Assembly: GCF_014306105.1 (NCBI RefSeq)
Contig: NZ_JACRVF010000003.1
Location: forward strand, 434,001-498,000
Direction of reading: 5' to 3'
Source of the DNA: Pontibacter cellulosilyticus
Lineage (GTDB): Bacteria; Bacteroidota; Bacteroidia; Cytophagales; Hymenobacteraceae
Length of the DNA: 64,000 bases
Below are positions 8,484 through 19,764 of this stretch, in pieces. Each line of letters opens with the position of its first letter. Position 1 is the stretch's first letter. The notes under the pieces are model-generated. The model did not search any database. It saw only the letters and a program-made list of their open reading frames with translations, and was not told the origin of the DNA. Both the position numbers and the translations under genes were made by a program.

Positions 8484-11444
8484 ATGATAATCAAAAAGGG
8501 AGTATCTCTGTTTTTGATTGCGTTGGCATTTACATTCACGCAATGTAAAAATGAAACCTATCAAACGCAGTCAACAGCTCAAACTACCGCACCTGCTGCT
8601 ACAGCTACAGCCGAGAAAGAGTATAAATACGAAACGGTTCCTAATGATCCGCTTAATGCCCGTATTTATACTTTAGACAACGGTTTAAAAGTATACCTTT
8701 CGGATTACGAGGAGGCACCGCGTATTCAAACGTACATTGCCGTGCGTGCGGGCTCTAAAAACGACCCTGCCGATGCTACCGGCCTGGCGCATTACCTGGA
8801 GCACATGGTATTTAAAGGCACTAGCGAACTGGGTACCATGAATTGGGAAAAAGAAAAAGTAGAGCTAGATAAGATCGAAGCCCTTTACGAAAAGTATAGA
8901 GCTACCAAAGACGAGGCTGCCCGCAAAAAGATCTATGCCCAGATCGACTCAGTGTCTGGAGTAGCCGCTACTTACGCAATTGCTAACGAATACGATAAGA
9001 TACTTAGCGCTATCGGAGCCAAAGGCACCAACGCTTATACTTGGGTAGACCAGACGGTGTATGTAAACGACATCCCGAGCAACCAGATGGAGCGTTGGAT
9101 TGAACTGGAAGCTGACCGTTTCCAAGACATGGTTCCCCGCATTTTCCATACGGAGCTTGAGGCTGTGTACGAAGAGAAAAACCGTAGCCTAGACAGTGAC
9201 GGCCGTAAAGTGGCAGAAGTGATCAACACAGCACTTTTCCCAACGCACCAGTATGGCACTCAGACGACCATCGGTACTATTGAGCACTTAAAGAATCCTT
9301 CTATCACTGAAATCAAGAAGTACTACAACAAGTACTATGTTCCGAACAATATGGCCATTGCCATGAGCGGAGACATTGATTTTGATAAGACTATCCGCCT
9401 GATCGACAAATACTGGGGTGGCATGGAGAAGCAGCCTGAGCCTACGTTTAATGTAGCCCAGGAGCAACCAATCCAGCAGCCAATCGTGAAAGAAGTGCTA
9501 GGTCCGGATGCTGAGAACGTATCTATCGCCTACCGCTCACCGGGCATTAATACAAAAGATGCGCTAGTTGTACAGATGATCAGCAATTTGCTTTACAATG
9601 GCTCAGCCGGACTAATCGACCTAAACCTGAACCAGCAGCAGAAAGTACTGCAGTCGTATGCCTACGACACGCCGATGAAAGACTATGGCACGTTCAGAAT
9701 GACAGGTATGCCACGCCAGGGACAGTCACTCGACCAAGTGCGTGATCTGTTGCTGCAGCAGTTGGATATGATCAAGAAAGGCACCTTTGATGAGTCGCTG
9801 ATTCAGGCTGTGGTGAATAACGACAAGATCAACACCATGAAGGCGTATGAAGACAACAGTAACCGTGCTGATGCCTTCGTTACTTCGTTTATCTATGAGA
9901 TGCCATGGCAGAAGTTCGTAACCCGCCAGGAAGAATTTGCCAGCATCACGAAACAGGATGTGATGAATGTGGCAAACAAGTACTTCAACAACAACTATGT
10001 ATTAGTGTACAAGCGCACTGGCAAAGACCCTAACGCTCAGAAAGTAGAGAAACCTGCCATTACGCCGGTAGCCGTTAACCGCGATGCGCAATCAGATTAC
10101 TACAAGCAGTTTATGGCGAAGGAAGTACAGCCACTGCAGCCAGTATTCATCGACTACAAAAAGGATATAACTGAGACTTCCCTGAAGCAGAATATCCCGC
10201 TGCTGTATACTAAGAACAAAGACAATGGCTTGTTCCAGCTATACTACATCCTGGATATGGGTACCAACAACGACCAGAAGTTGGGCATGGCCGTGAACTA
10301 CCTAAAGTACCTGGGCACCGACAAGTATACAGCCGAAGAGCTTCAGAAGGAGTTCTACAAGCTGGGCACTTCATTTGATGTGTTCTCTTCCGGTGATCAG
10401 GTGTATGTAAGCTTATCTGGTTTGGATGAGAACTTCGAGAAAGGCCTGAACCTGTTTGAAAGCGTACTAGCTAACGCTAAACCAGATCAGCAGGCATTAA
10501 ATGACATGGTTGCTGGTATCCTGAAAGCCCGTGCCGATGCCAAGAAAAACAAAGGCGTTATTCTGCAGCAGGCCATGGTAAACTATGCCAAGTATGGCGC
10601 TAAAAATCCATTTAACACCGTACTGAGCGAGAAGGAACTGAAGGCCATGAAGCCGCAGGAACTGGTGAACATCATCAAGAGCATCCCAACGTACGAGCAC
10701 CGCGTGCTATACTACGGTCCACGTGAAACAGACAACCTGGTAGCTACCCTGAACCAGGGCCACATGGTGCCAGCCAAACTAAAGCCAGTACCAGCCGAGA
10801 AAGTATACACTGAGATTGATTTTAAAGAACCAACGGTTTACTGGGCAGATTATGACATGGTGCAGGCTGAAATGTTATTCCTGAGCAAGTCGGTGCCTTA
10901 CAGCAAAGACATTATTCCGGTGGTGCGCCTGTACAACGAGTACATGGGTGGCATCGTGTTCCAGGACCTGCGTGAGTCGAAGGCCCTTGCCTACTCTACT
11001 TACTCATTTTATAGCCCTGCTGCCAAGAAGGACCGCGCCAATTACTTAGTGTCGTACATTGGAGCACAGTCGGATAAACTAGCTGAGGCGATGGCTGGCA
11101 TGCAAGCTTTACTTACAGACATGCCACTGGCAGATGCGAACTTCCAGAATGCCCGCGCCGCTTTGCGCAACAGCATCTCTACGGAACGTATTACCAAAGC
11201 AGGCATCCTGTTTGACTACGAGCGTGCAAAAAAACTAGGCCTGAACTACGACATCCGCCAGGACGTGTACCAGAGCGCCAACTCCATGACCTTTGACCAG
11301 ATGAAGGAGTTCCAGCAGAAGTATGTAAAAGGCCAGCCACAGGCTATACTTGTGATCGGCTCTAAAGACAAGCTGAACTTCAAAGCGCTGGAGAAGTATG
11401 GAAAAGTGAAGCAGCTGGATCTGAAGACCTTGTTTGGGTATTAG
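8484..11444 (+). CDS. M16 family zinc metallopeptidase (pitrilysin-like), lipoprotein
   Basis: A 986-residue peptidase. The N terminus is a lipoprotein signal (MIIKKGVSLFLIALAFTFTQ before C21), so it is probably anchored in the envelope and faces the periplasm or outside. The inverted zinc motif HYLEH (103-107) and the downstream Glu cluster ELEAVYEE (about 224-231) form the active site. A charged, probably helical insertion of about 40 residues sits between the two. The second half contains the inactive-type M16 C domain, with the conserved FQDLRESKALAYSTYSFY stretch that helps bind substrate. Both halves in one chain is the pitrilysin arrangement. A strong terminator follows at 11471. Natural substrates are unknown, probably peptides. 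Confidence 0.92.
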   Translation: MIIKKGVSLFLIALAFTFTQCKNETYQTQSTAQTTAPAATATAEKEYKYETVPNDPLNARIYTLDNGLKVYLSDYEEAPRIQTYIAVRAGSKNDPADATGLAHYLEHMVFKGTSELGTMNWEKEKVELDKIEALYEKYRATKDEAARKKIYAQIDSVSGVAATYAIANEYDKILSAIGAKGTNAYTWVDQTVYVNDIPSNQMERWIELEADRFQDMVPRIFHTELEAVYEEKNRSLDSDGRKVAEVINTALFPTHQYGTQTTIGTIEHLKNPSITEIKKYYNKYYVPNNMAIAMSGDIDFDKTIRLIDKYWGGMEKQPEPTFNVAQEQPIQQPIVKEVLGPDAENVSIAYRSPGINTKDALVVQMISNLLYNGSAGLIDLNLNQQQKVLQSYAYDTPMKDYGTFRMTGMPRQGQSLDQVRDLLLQQLDMIKKGTFDESLIQAVVNNDKINTMKAYEDNSNRADAFVTSFIYEMPWQKFVTRQEEFASITKQDVMNVANKYFNNNYVLVYKRTGKDPNAQKVEKPAITPVAVNRDAQSDYYKQFMAKEVQPLQPVFIDYKKDITETSLKQNIPLLYTKNKDNGLFQLYYILDMGTNNDQKLGMAVNYLKYLGTDKYTAEELQKEFYKLGTSFDVFSSGDQVYVSLSGLDENFEKGLNLFESVLANAKPDQQALNDMVAGILKARADAKKNKGVILQQAMVNYAKYGAKNPFNTVLSEKELKAMKPQELVNIIKSIPTYEHRVLYYGPRETDNLVATLNQGHMVPAKLKPVPAEKVYTEIDFKEPTVYWADYDMVQAEMLFLSKSVPYSKDIIPVVRLYNEYMGGIVFQDLRESKALAYSTYSFYSPAAKKDRANYLVSYIGAQSDKLAEAMAGMQALLTDMPLADANFQNARAALRNSISTERITKAGILFDYERAKKLGLNYDIRQDVYQSANSMTFDQMKEFQQKYVKGQPQAILVIGSKDKLNFKALEKYGKVKQLDLKTLFGY

Positions 11445-11470
11445 TAGATTATAGAACTTGAATACAAGAT

Positions 11471-11512
11471 AAATTAAAAAGGGCAGCTATGTATGGCTGC
11501 CCTTTTTAATTT
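11471..11512 (+). terminator. Rho-independent terminator after the M16 gene
   Basis: Perfect 17-bp stem: the left arm AAATTAAAAAGGGCAGC (11471-11487) pairs with 11496-11512 around an 8-nt loop. A/T tracts on both sides make it suitable for both strands, so it also serves the convergent DUF1989 gene. Confidence 0.92.
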
Positions 11513-11571
11513 TATACACTTCTGGTGCCTCTTTGTCTGAGAGTGCTTCAGCATTTGTAACCCTTTTGTAA

Positions 11572-12159
11572 TCACTCTCCGGAGATTATCTCATACTGAA
11601 TAGGCTTAAAAGCATAATTGTTAGACTGCTCTGCAGAGCATGCGGTTAAACCTACAATTAAATCCATTTTAGCCTCCAGTAACATATAGTCGCCTGCTTT
11701 GCTTAGCGGCGGGTCTACTGAAAGCGTTCCATCCGGTGAAAACTGCACATTCATGAAAATGTTAAAGGCAGTAGGAATGTCATCAGGGGCAATGCCATAC
11801 TTGCTTAAGTTAGTGTGCAGGTTCTCAAAGCAACTTGGGTGATACTCAGGGTTTTTATACATGATCTGGAAAGTCTCGGGGCTGCAGGGCGCCAGCAAAA
11901 AATCGTTGCGCCCATTCGTATCCTCCAATATTTCCATCATTTTCCGGCTGCGGTTACTCCAGAGGTGGTGCCCTTTGGTTATCAGTATCGTTTCCTCAAA
12001 GTCGAGCGTTTTGCCTGATGACAGCTTCTCGCGCAAGTCTTCTGCGTTGAACAGCACTATATCACTTACCTGCTCCCCCTGCGGATCTATTACCTTGAGC
12101 CTGTCTCCTTTCCGAAGTCTAAAGGCTGCCCCAGTCTGTTTTTCTATTGTGTTAATCAT
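11572..12159 (-). CDS. DUF1989 (urea carboxylase-associated) family protein
   Basis: A 195-residue protein matching DUF1989 throughout. It contains KGDRLKVIDPQGEQVSDIV near the N terminus, then GHHLWSNRS, a Cys-containing stretch HPSCFENLH, and FNIFMNV with a downstream PPLSKAGDYM segment. In other bacteria, paired DUF1989 proteins (CgdA/CgdB) form carboxyguanidine deiminase. Whether a single copy does this is unknown. I use the ATG at 12159, which overlaps the stop of the upstream gene as ATGATTAA (8 bp). A longer frame beginning inside that gene is less plausible. The coupling to a GntA-like gene suggests work on a shared guanidino- or urea-like substrate; that is inference. Confidence 0.82.
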   Translation of the reverse strand: MINTIEKQTGAAFRLRKGDRLKVIDPQGEQVSDIVLFNAEDLREKLSSGKTLDFEETILITKGHHLWSNRSRKMMEILEDTNGRNDFLLAPCSPETFQIMYKNPEYHPSCFENLHTNLSKYGIAPDDIPTAFNIFMNVQFSPDGTLSVDPPLSKAGDYMLLEAKMDLIVGLTACSAEQSNNYAFKPIQYEIISGE

Positions 12160-12898
12160 TCTCCTTTTTTGTTTGATGCTTGAACGCGACATGAAACGGG
12201 CACTTCCAACTTTCATCTACCTGCCGGCCACTGTATTGAGGTGCCTCTAGTCCTTCTCCGAAGTTACTCAACATCGGATTGATGGAGCCATCATAAGCTT
12301 CCTCACGCTCCCGAATTACCTTTTGCATGTTTTCATACACTCCTTTCTCACGTAGCTGCTCAAACTGGCGGTGCAGATTAAATGCCATGGCCGTATGTGT
12401 AAACCTTCTGGCTCTGCGACTGGCCTTAGCATGCAACCCTACTACAAAAAAGGCAGTCCCGTTAAAGCTAAAGCTAAAATCGCTGTCTTCAGGGTTGTTA
12501 CTTACTTCAGGGTCCCAGCGCTGCAGGTGTTTTTCGCTGTCGTGCAGTCTTTGAAGCTGCTGCCACAACTTCTGCTCAAAATCTAACTCAGAGGCAGGTT
12601 CGTCGGTAAACACAGCAATCAGTGTCATATATTCGCTTTCGGCAGATAGGGTTTCTGTTGTGTAGTTTTTCAGGTCTTCTCCTAATTGGCGGGTAGTTTC
12701 ATCGTCACCCATACTACCATACACACCAATACGGTATTGACTTGAGTTTAAGGCTGCCTTGGCTCCTACACAAGGATAATCTGCATCATTAAGCTTCTCA
12801 GTTATGCTCGTATGTATTTCTGTAAGCTGTTCATCCGGGCAATCATTCAGTTGCTCAGGTGTAAAATAAGTTTGTTGTTTTATGTTATTTGCAGACAT
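12152..12898 (-). CDS. YqcI/YcgG family protein, GntA-like putative heme-dependent N-hydroxylase
   Basis: A 248-residue protein. It shows family landmarks in order: DYPCVGAKAALNSSQYRIG near residue 40-60, FSFSFNGTAFFVVGLHAKAS followed by RRARRF, then FNLHRQFEQLREKGVYENMQ and a closing region with NPMLSNFGEG. GntA of guanitoxin biosynthesis, a heme enzyme that hydroxylates a guanidino nitrogen, belongs to this family. Most members have no assigned substrate. It is first in a two-gene unit and its last codons overlap the DUF1989 start by 8 bp. A non-heme or unrelated hydroxylation role remains possible. No toxin-biosynthesis cluster is present around it. Confidence 0.8.
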   Translation of the reverse strand: MSANNIKQQTYFTPEQLNDCPDEQLTEIHTSITEKLNDADYPCVGAKAALNSSQYRIGVYGSMGDDETTRQLGEDLKNYTTETLSAESEYMTLIAVFTDEPASELDFEQKLWQQLQRLHDSEKHLQRWDPEVSNNPEDSDFSFSFNGTAFFVVGLHAKASRRARRFTHTAMAFNLHRQFEQLREKGVYENMQKVIREREEAYDGSINPMLSNFGEGLEAPQYSGRQVDESWKCPFHVAFKHQTKKEND

Positions 12899-13479
12899 AA
12901 TAAAATCTTAAGTAATGCCACTCAGCTACAGTTCGTATGCAGAAGGCATGGATTCTGTGTTACGGCGAAACAATACTTTAAGATAAGTTCCGACAGCAGT
13001 TTAGGTACGTTTTGAAAGTACTTTTAAAGATGCTGGCCATAATCTAATTTCTTTATCTTACTCACTATCACTATAAAGTATAAGTATAAACCTGATTGCC
13101 TGGTATTTGTTAACAACCTTACTTTTTATGGAAAAACCTCTCCATAACATAAGCTGTGCTTTTGTAATGTACCCAAAACAGAAGACGAACTTTCGATATC
13201 AGAGGAGTATGATGACCAGTAGAGTTGGAGCTAAGTATACCATTTGGATGTTAGGTTATACTTTAATTCATAGACTGTGAAAACTAGGGCAGCCAAATAT
13301 AGTTGGCCGTTAGTTTTTTGTCTTGCTTGTACTAACAGGGACCAAAAAAGTTATAGATAAAGCCTTAGTTAGTCTACCTCCTGCTCGCGTTCGTCTAATT
13401 GTGAAACAATATGTTACGATATTTTCTACTTTAGTACAAGGCAGAACTGATTATTAAACAGTACATACTTTGATCATAT
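12899..13479. other. 580-bp intergenic region without a recognisable gene
   Basis: This is an AT-rich stretch. The overrepresented word AAGTATA occurs here twice overlapping by one base (13076-13088), and again at about 13214 and, inverted, near 13258. No coding frame, tRNA or clear RNA fold is supported. It separates divergently transcribed genes and must hold the promoters of the YqcI/YcgG gene (minus) and the small membrane protein (plus). I found no exact TAnnTTTG box for either. Confidence 0.5.
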
Positions 13480-13686
13480 ATGGAGAATAAAATGACCTAC
13501 ACTAAATCAATACTATTTTTTGTTTCAGGCATCATTTCAGTTGCCACTTCATATCTATTGGGCGGCAAAAGCGATTTTTATGGCTTCTTGATTGGCTATG
13601 GTTATACTGCTGTAGTTAGTGGCTTGGTGGGAATACTGTATGTGTACACGAGGAAACAGAATCTCAAAAAGCAGGTAAAGGGGTAG
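13480..13686 (+). CDS. Small two-helix membrane protein, hypothetical
   Basis: A 68-residue frame starting at ATG 13480. It has two hydrophobic segments, about residues 9-26 and 34-54, with a short Gly/Ser turn between and a basic tail (RKQNLKKQVKG). It sits alone between a long AT-rich gap and the terminator shared with icd. I do not recognise the family. Hydrophobic periodicity and a positively charged end favour a real protein, but it could be a chance frame. Confidence 0.5.
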   Translation: MENKMTYTKSILFFVSGIISVATSYLLGGKSDFYGFLIGYGYTAVVSGLVGILYVYTRKQNLKKQVKG

Positions 13687-13774
13687 TGCATCATTGTTTT
13701 AAATTTACTCATAGCAAAACTGTGAAACTCTGCTGTTAGTGAGAAAGCAAACAACGATAGGTTCTCAGCATAAA

Positions 13775-13804
13775 AAAGGCTGCCCGATATCTCAGGCAGC
13801 CTTT
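13775..13804. terminator. Terminator between the small membrane protein and icd
   Basis: The 10-bp stem AAAGGCTGCC pairs with GGCAGCCTTT around a 10-nt loop, with A-rich and T-rich flanks. It is placed just after the icd stop on the minus strand and also downstream of the plus-strand gene, so it probably works in both directions. Confidence 0.85.
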
Positions 13805-13828
13805 CATATTTGTACTTTATACTTCTGA

Positions 13829-16054
<2,226 letters not shown>

Positions 16055-16185
16055 TTAGAATGTTAGTTAAGGCTATACTTTACTGCTAGGCAGCAAAAGT
16101 ATAGGTTAAAAATGCTTTGATTAAGGATGTTACAACTACAAATCCAGCATACGGAGCAACTGTTTAGCCCAGCCGGATTAAGGAA

Positions 16186-16212
16186 CAAATATAAGAGACT
16201 TTTTGATATAGG
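16186..16212 (-). promoter_or_regulatory. icd upstream element with -7 box, shared with the HTTM-like gene
   Basis: Read on the minus strand, this ends in TATATTTG, an exact TAnnTTTG -7 box (16186-16193). It is preceded by CTCT and, 14-20 nt further up, CCTATAT. The 27 bp match 18168-18194 at 24 positions. No TTTG -33 box is present. Its position, 131 nt before icd, suggests a long leader. Confidence 0.5.
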
Positions 16213-16350
16213 CAGGGAGGCAAGCCAGCTTTCCTTATTTAATTAGATTATAGCCTCAGCTGAGTTAAAGATACGCACGGTTACACGCCCTAGAGAGTAA
16301 TAAATTTGGTATAAATCATATTCTTGGACAAGAAAAAGGTGAGTCAAATT

Positions 16351-18105
16351 TTATGGTTTATTTAGCCAAAGGTGAGGCTCCTGCCCTTTCCATTCAAGGG
16401 CACCAACACTAGTCCAAGGTTTAGCCATCTGCTGATGCAGGTGATCTTTTCTCCATTCCATTACAACATCCACTTCCCTTACCTTAATTACAAATAAAGC
16501 GTCCTGTAGAGAGACCTGATTCTTAGCGGCCCAAAAACCAACATAACGTACCAGCCCTTCCTCTAGCTGTATCACGTCCTTTGGATACGCACCTATTATT
16601 CTCCCCCACTTCGTGTACATTCTGCCAAAACTGTATTCATCGGCCATACCCAGTTTATCTATTATCGGTAACCAGGCTCGCCTACCATCTTCAGCAACAT
16701 ACTCTACTGCGATAATCTTATAACTACCTTCTCTAAAGCCGGCAAAAATAATATTCTCTGTTACACCTAGCAGCTTTGAATTAAAAACGGATAACGGAAA
16801 AGATGTATTAGCAATGAGTTGCCGTAACCTATCTGTGCCGGTATAGCTGCTGAGCTTCTGAGCTAGGGGTGAATTTAATGTAAGTACTAGCTGCGCAAGC
16901 ACCAGGTAAGCTATAAAAAAATATATAAAGCCTGCCTTTAAGTTTTCCTTAAATTCGTAGCTATTCTCTGGACTCACAGTTTGCTCTTGTACCTGCCCGT
17001 GCTCCAACGCACTGATAAAAACCCGCTCTAGCTGTGGCACGATTAAAATAAGCTTTAGTGGCCAAAGCAGCCAGACTTTCCCCATTGCCTGACCAATTGC
17101 AGCCGGGCCTGTACTTAAACTCCCATCACCGGAAATAAAACATAGGCATTCTTCCGTTCCCGATTGCTGCCTATATGCTAAGTTTCTGCTGACATCGAAG
17201 TGCTCCAGTAGTATCTTCACCCGCTGCGCCACTTTATCACCGGAACAATAGATTAGTATACCAGCTTTGCCCTCCTTATTGTCTGAGCGGCTTATTCTGT
17301 TCCAGAAGCTAACAGGCAACAGAAGCAGGTACAGGCCAGCAAATGTGACGCCAAAAGAAGGTATAGGAAAGATATAAGCAATACTTAGATGCATACTTAT
17401 CCCTATCGCAATAAGCCAGAATCTCACCTTCCGGAATGGCAATAGAAACAGAAAAAGAGCCTCAAACAGTAACACCAGGTAGCCTAAAGATATCATGAGC
17501 ACCTTTTGGTCTAGATGCCAGTTTAAGTCGGTATACACCAAATTTGGCAGAGAAGCAGGTAACCATACACCCAGTCCACTTAGCCATACCTCGGAGGCCC
17601 CCTTATGAAAAAAAGAATCGAAGTACTGCAACCCTAGAACCAGCAGTACAGGCAGGAAGTAATAGATCTGTCTTACCTTCCGTTCTTTTTCATGCAGTGT
17701 TCGAAGCTTAAAGCGCAGGCTATCTAAAGAGAGCCTATGGCTTACAGGCAGCACCATCAACATAAAACTTAGTCCTACCAGCGCTGCATCAAAATGATAC
17801 TTAAATGATGTAAACGAAGAGAAGAAGACAAGTACCAGCACGTAATTAACAACAGCGGCGATACGAGTAGAAAATCCAGCTGCTAATAACAGAAGTACTC
17901 CCAACCAGCATAGCAGTACTAGCGAAAAACTTAGCTCCGACTCTACTACATAAGGGATCGGGTTAAAGTACAGGTGCCGGAAATAAAAAAGATTGGCTAC
18001 CTCCACGAACAATACTGAGCTAAAGAATACTCTGAATACACTAAGACCTAACCCGGTAACTTTGTTTCTGGCAGAGCCCTTTACCTTATTGTATAGAGGA
18101 AACAT
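16351..18105 (-). CDS. HTTM/vitamin K-dependent gamma-carboxylase-like membrane protein with degenerate DCC1-like domain
   Basis: A 584-residue polytopic protein. The first 270 residues carry about seven hydrophobic helices in the HTTM pattern, including RVFFSSVLFVEVANLFYFRH near the start and a FEALFLFLLPFRKVRFWLIA block. Residues about 280-380 resemble a DCC1/DUF393 thiol-oxidoreductase-like domain, but the usual DxxCxxC is replaced by YCSGDKVAQ, so redox activity is doubtful. After one more helix a soluble C-terminal part of about 170 residues follows, of no recognised family. The start at 18105 sits 62 nt below a TATATTTG box in the element also found before icd. Carboxylase activity is not implied by the fold alone. 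Confidence 0.6.
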   Translation of the reverse strand: MFPLYNKVKGSARNKVTGLGLSVFRVFFSSVLFVEVANLFYFRHLYFNPIPYVVESELSFSLVLLCWLGVLLLLAAGFSTRIAAVVNYVLVLVFFSSFTSFKYHFDAALVGLSFMLMVLPVSHRLSLDSLRFKLRTLHEKERKVRQIYYFLPVLLVLGLQYFDSFFHKGASEVWLSGLGVWLPASLPNLVYTDLNWHLDQKVLMISLGYLVLLFEALFLFLLPFRKVRFWLIAIGISMHLSIAYIFPIPSFGVTFAGLYLLLLPVSFWNRISRSDNKEGKAGILIYCSGDKVAQRVKILLEHFDVSRNLAYRQQSGTEECLCFISGDGSLSTGPAAIGQAMGKVWLLWPLKLILIVPQLERVFISALEHGQVQEQTVSPENSYEFKENLKAGFIYFFIAYLVLAQLVLTLNSPLAQKLSSYTGTDRLRQLIANTSFPLSVFNSKLLGVTENIIFAGFREGSYKIIAVEYVAEDGRRAWLPIIDKLGMADEYSFGRMYTKWGRIIGAYPKDVIQLEEGLVRYVGFWAAKNQVSLQDALFVIKVREVDVVMEWRKDHLHQQMAKPWTSVGALEWKGQEPHLWLNKP

Positions 18106-18410
18106 AGAAAGTGGCTAAAGTATAAGCCTTGGCCTTAAACCAACGCTCTCAATGATTGATTAGGTAGCAAATATAAGAGTCTTCTTAATATAGGATAAGA
18201 ATTTAACAGCCTTTCCCGGCACAGTTTATCCACAGCCATTACAAGCATAGGGTTCTGCGTTAGCTACTCATGCAGCAGACCTCTTCCATTTACTAAATTA
18301 TATATAGCTTCTAGTTTTTATCGTTTGCCCCTCACTTAAAAGGCCAGCACAAAGTATAACTCCAGCACCAGTACCACGTTTACTACAAGCTTAAACGATA
18401 CAGCCTGCCT
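18106..18410. other. Divergent intergenic region with shared promoter element and one DnaA box
   Basis: This region separates the HTTM-like gene (minus) and the SGNH esterase gene (plus). It contains the minus-strand promoter element at 18168-18194 and an isolated perfect DnaA box TTATCCACA at 18226-18234. No gene is seen. Confidence 0.5.
18168..18194 (-). promoter_or_regulatory. Promoter element of the HTTM-like gene, near-copy of the icd element
   Basis: Minus strand: CCTATAT, an 8-nt spacer, then CTCT and the exact -7 box TATATTTG (18168-18175), 62 nt before the start codon. It is identical to 16186-16212 at 24 of 27 positions, which suggests common control of the two genes. Confidence 0.5.
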
Positions 18411-19763
18411 ATGTCATCATTTTTTACTGCACCAAAGCTCGCACTTACCTTAGCGCTGTTCCTGTTCTTCTCTCAAATTTGTGCGGCTTCTCAAACACCT
18501 CTCCGGATCATGGCACTTGGCAACTCCATTACCCAGTCCAACCAAAGCAACTATAGCTACCGCTACAACCTCTGGAAAAAGCTGCTGGACGCTAACCTGG
18601 AGGCAGACTTTGTTGGATCACATGCAGAAAACCGTGGAGGCAACCCTAATTGGCCACAGTATAACGGTAAGAGCTTTGACCCTGATAATGAAGGGCACTG
18701 GGGTTGGAGTGCAGACCAGGTTTTATACGGAAATACAGAAGAACCTAACAAAGGAAAACTAAGCCAGTGGCTGCAAAACTATACTCCAGACCTCGTGCTG
18801 CTGCACCTCGGCACCAACGACATGTTCAGGAACCAACCCCTTGATGAGACATTGAATGAACTGCGCGAGGTAGTAAGGCTTCTAAGAGCAGATAATCCTG
18901 AAGTGACCATACTTTTTGCCAAGCTTATACCTGCCTATGACCAAAAAGTAGGGCCACAGGCGGCAAATAACATTGTGCTATTGAATGAGAAGATTCCGGC
19001 CTTGGTAGCAGAGTTGAATACCTCCACCTCAAAGGTTATACTTGTAGACCAGTTCACCGGCTTTAACCCTACCACCGGTGCCGACACCTGGGATGGCGTG
19101 CATCCTAATGCATCAGGAGAAGAGAAGATGGCGCAGCGGTGGTTTGATGCTATTATGCAGGTAGCAGCGCCATCTGCTGTAACCATTAACGGTTTCGATG
19201 CCAGCAAAACCGAGCAGGGCCACATAGCACTGGAGTGGCAAACAACATCTGAGTATAAAAGCTCAGAGTTTGAAATTGAGCGTGCATTAAACTCGAATAA
19301 TTTCGAAAAGATTGGTGAGGTGGCCGGTGCAGGAAGTTCCACTACGCTAAAAGAGTATGATTTTACAGACCAAAACGCACCCTACGGTGATTTATACTAT
19401 AGGCTGAAGCATATTGGAGAAGATGGCAAATTAACATACTCTGAGGTAGAGTTTGTTAAGAAAGAGCAGGTGCTAAGCGCAGCAGATGAGATATCTATGA
19501 AACCTGAGCTACAGATTTATCCTACTGCTACCAGAGACAAAAAGATAACGATGGCGCTTACCGGGCAGCAGCCTTTTTCAGAAGTTGAGATCCACATTTA
19601 TACTTTATCGGGCCAGCGTGTACAGCGTGTAGTAAAGCAGTGTACAGCAGACGGCAGTGTGAGCATGGATATTCATCTAAACAATGCACAAAAGGCAGGT
19701 TTATACCTGGTGCAGGTGCTAACACCTACAGGAAAGTTACAGGACGAATTTATACTTGAGTAA
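18411..19763 (+). CDS. Secreted SGNH/GDSL hydrolase with T9SS C-terminal sorting domain
   Basis: A 450-residue secreted esterase-like enzyme. A signal peptide ends near CAASQ (about residue 27). SGNH block I follows as ALGNSITQ with nucleophile S39. Block III is HLGTNDM, and the Asp-His pair is in TWDGVHPNASGEE. From about 250 a fibronectin-like segment precedes the T9SS type A sorting domain, which holds LQIYPTAT, VEIHIYTLSGQRV and GLYLVQVLT. This predicts export by type IX secretion and attachment to, or release from, the surface. Substrates of this family are often acetylated polysaccharides, but the specificity here is unknown. It is convergent with the next gene, the two stops lying side by side. 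Confidence 0.88.
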   Translation: MSSFFTAPKLALTLALFLFFSQICAASQTPLRIMALGNSITQSNQSNYSYRYNLWKKLLDANLEADFVGSHAENRGGNPNWPQYNGKSFDPDNEGHWGWSADQVLYGNTEEPNKGKLSQWLQNYTPDLVLLHLGTNDMFRNQPLDETLNELREVVRLLRADNPEVTILFAKLIPAYDQKVGPQAANNIVLLNEKIPALVAELNTSTSKVILVDQFTGFNPTTGADTWDGVHPNASGEEKMAQRWFDAIMQVAAPSAVTINGFDASKTEQGHIALEWQTTSEYKSSEFEIERALNSNNFEKIGEVAGAGSSTTLKEYDFTDQNAPYGDLYYRLKHIGEDGKLTYSEVEFVKKEQVLSAADEISMKPELQIYPTATRDKKITMALTGQQPFSEVEIHIYTLSGQRVQRVVKQCTADGSVSMDIHLNNAQKAGLYLVQVLTPTGKLQDEFILE

Positions 19764-19764
19764 C

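Noticed and set aside
18226..18234. Perfect DnaA box TTATCCACA
   Set aside because: It is single; no cluster around it, so no origin claim is made here.
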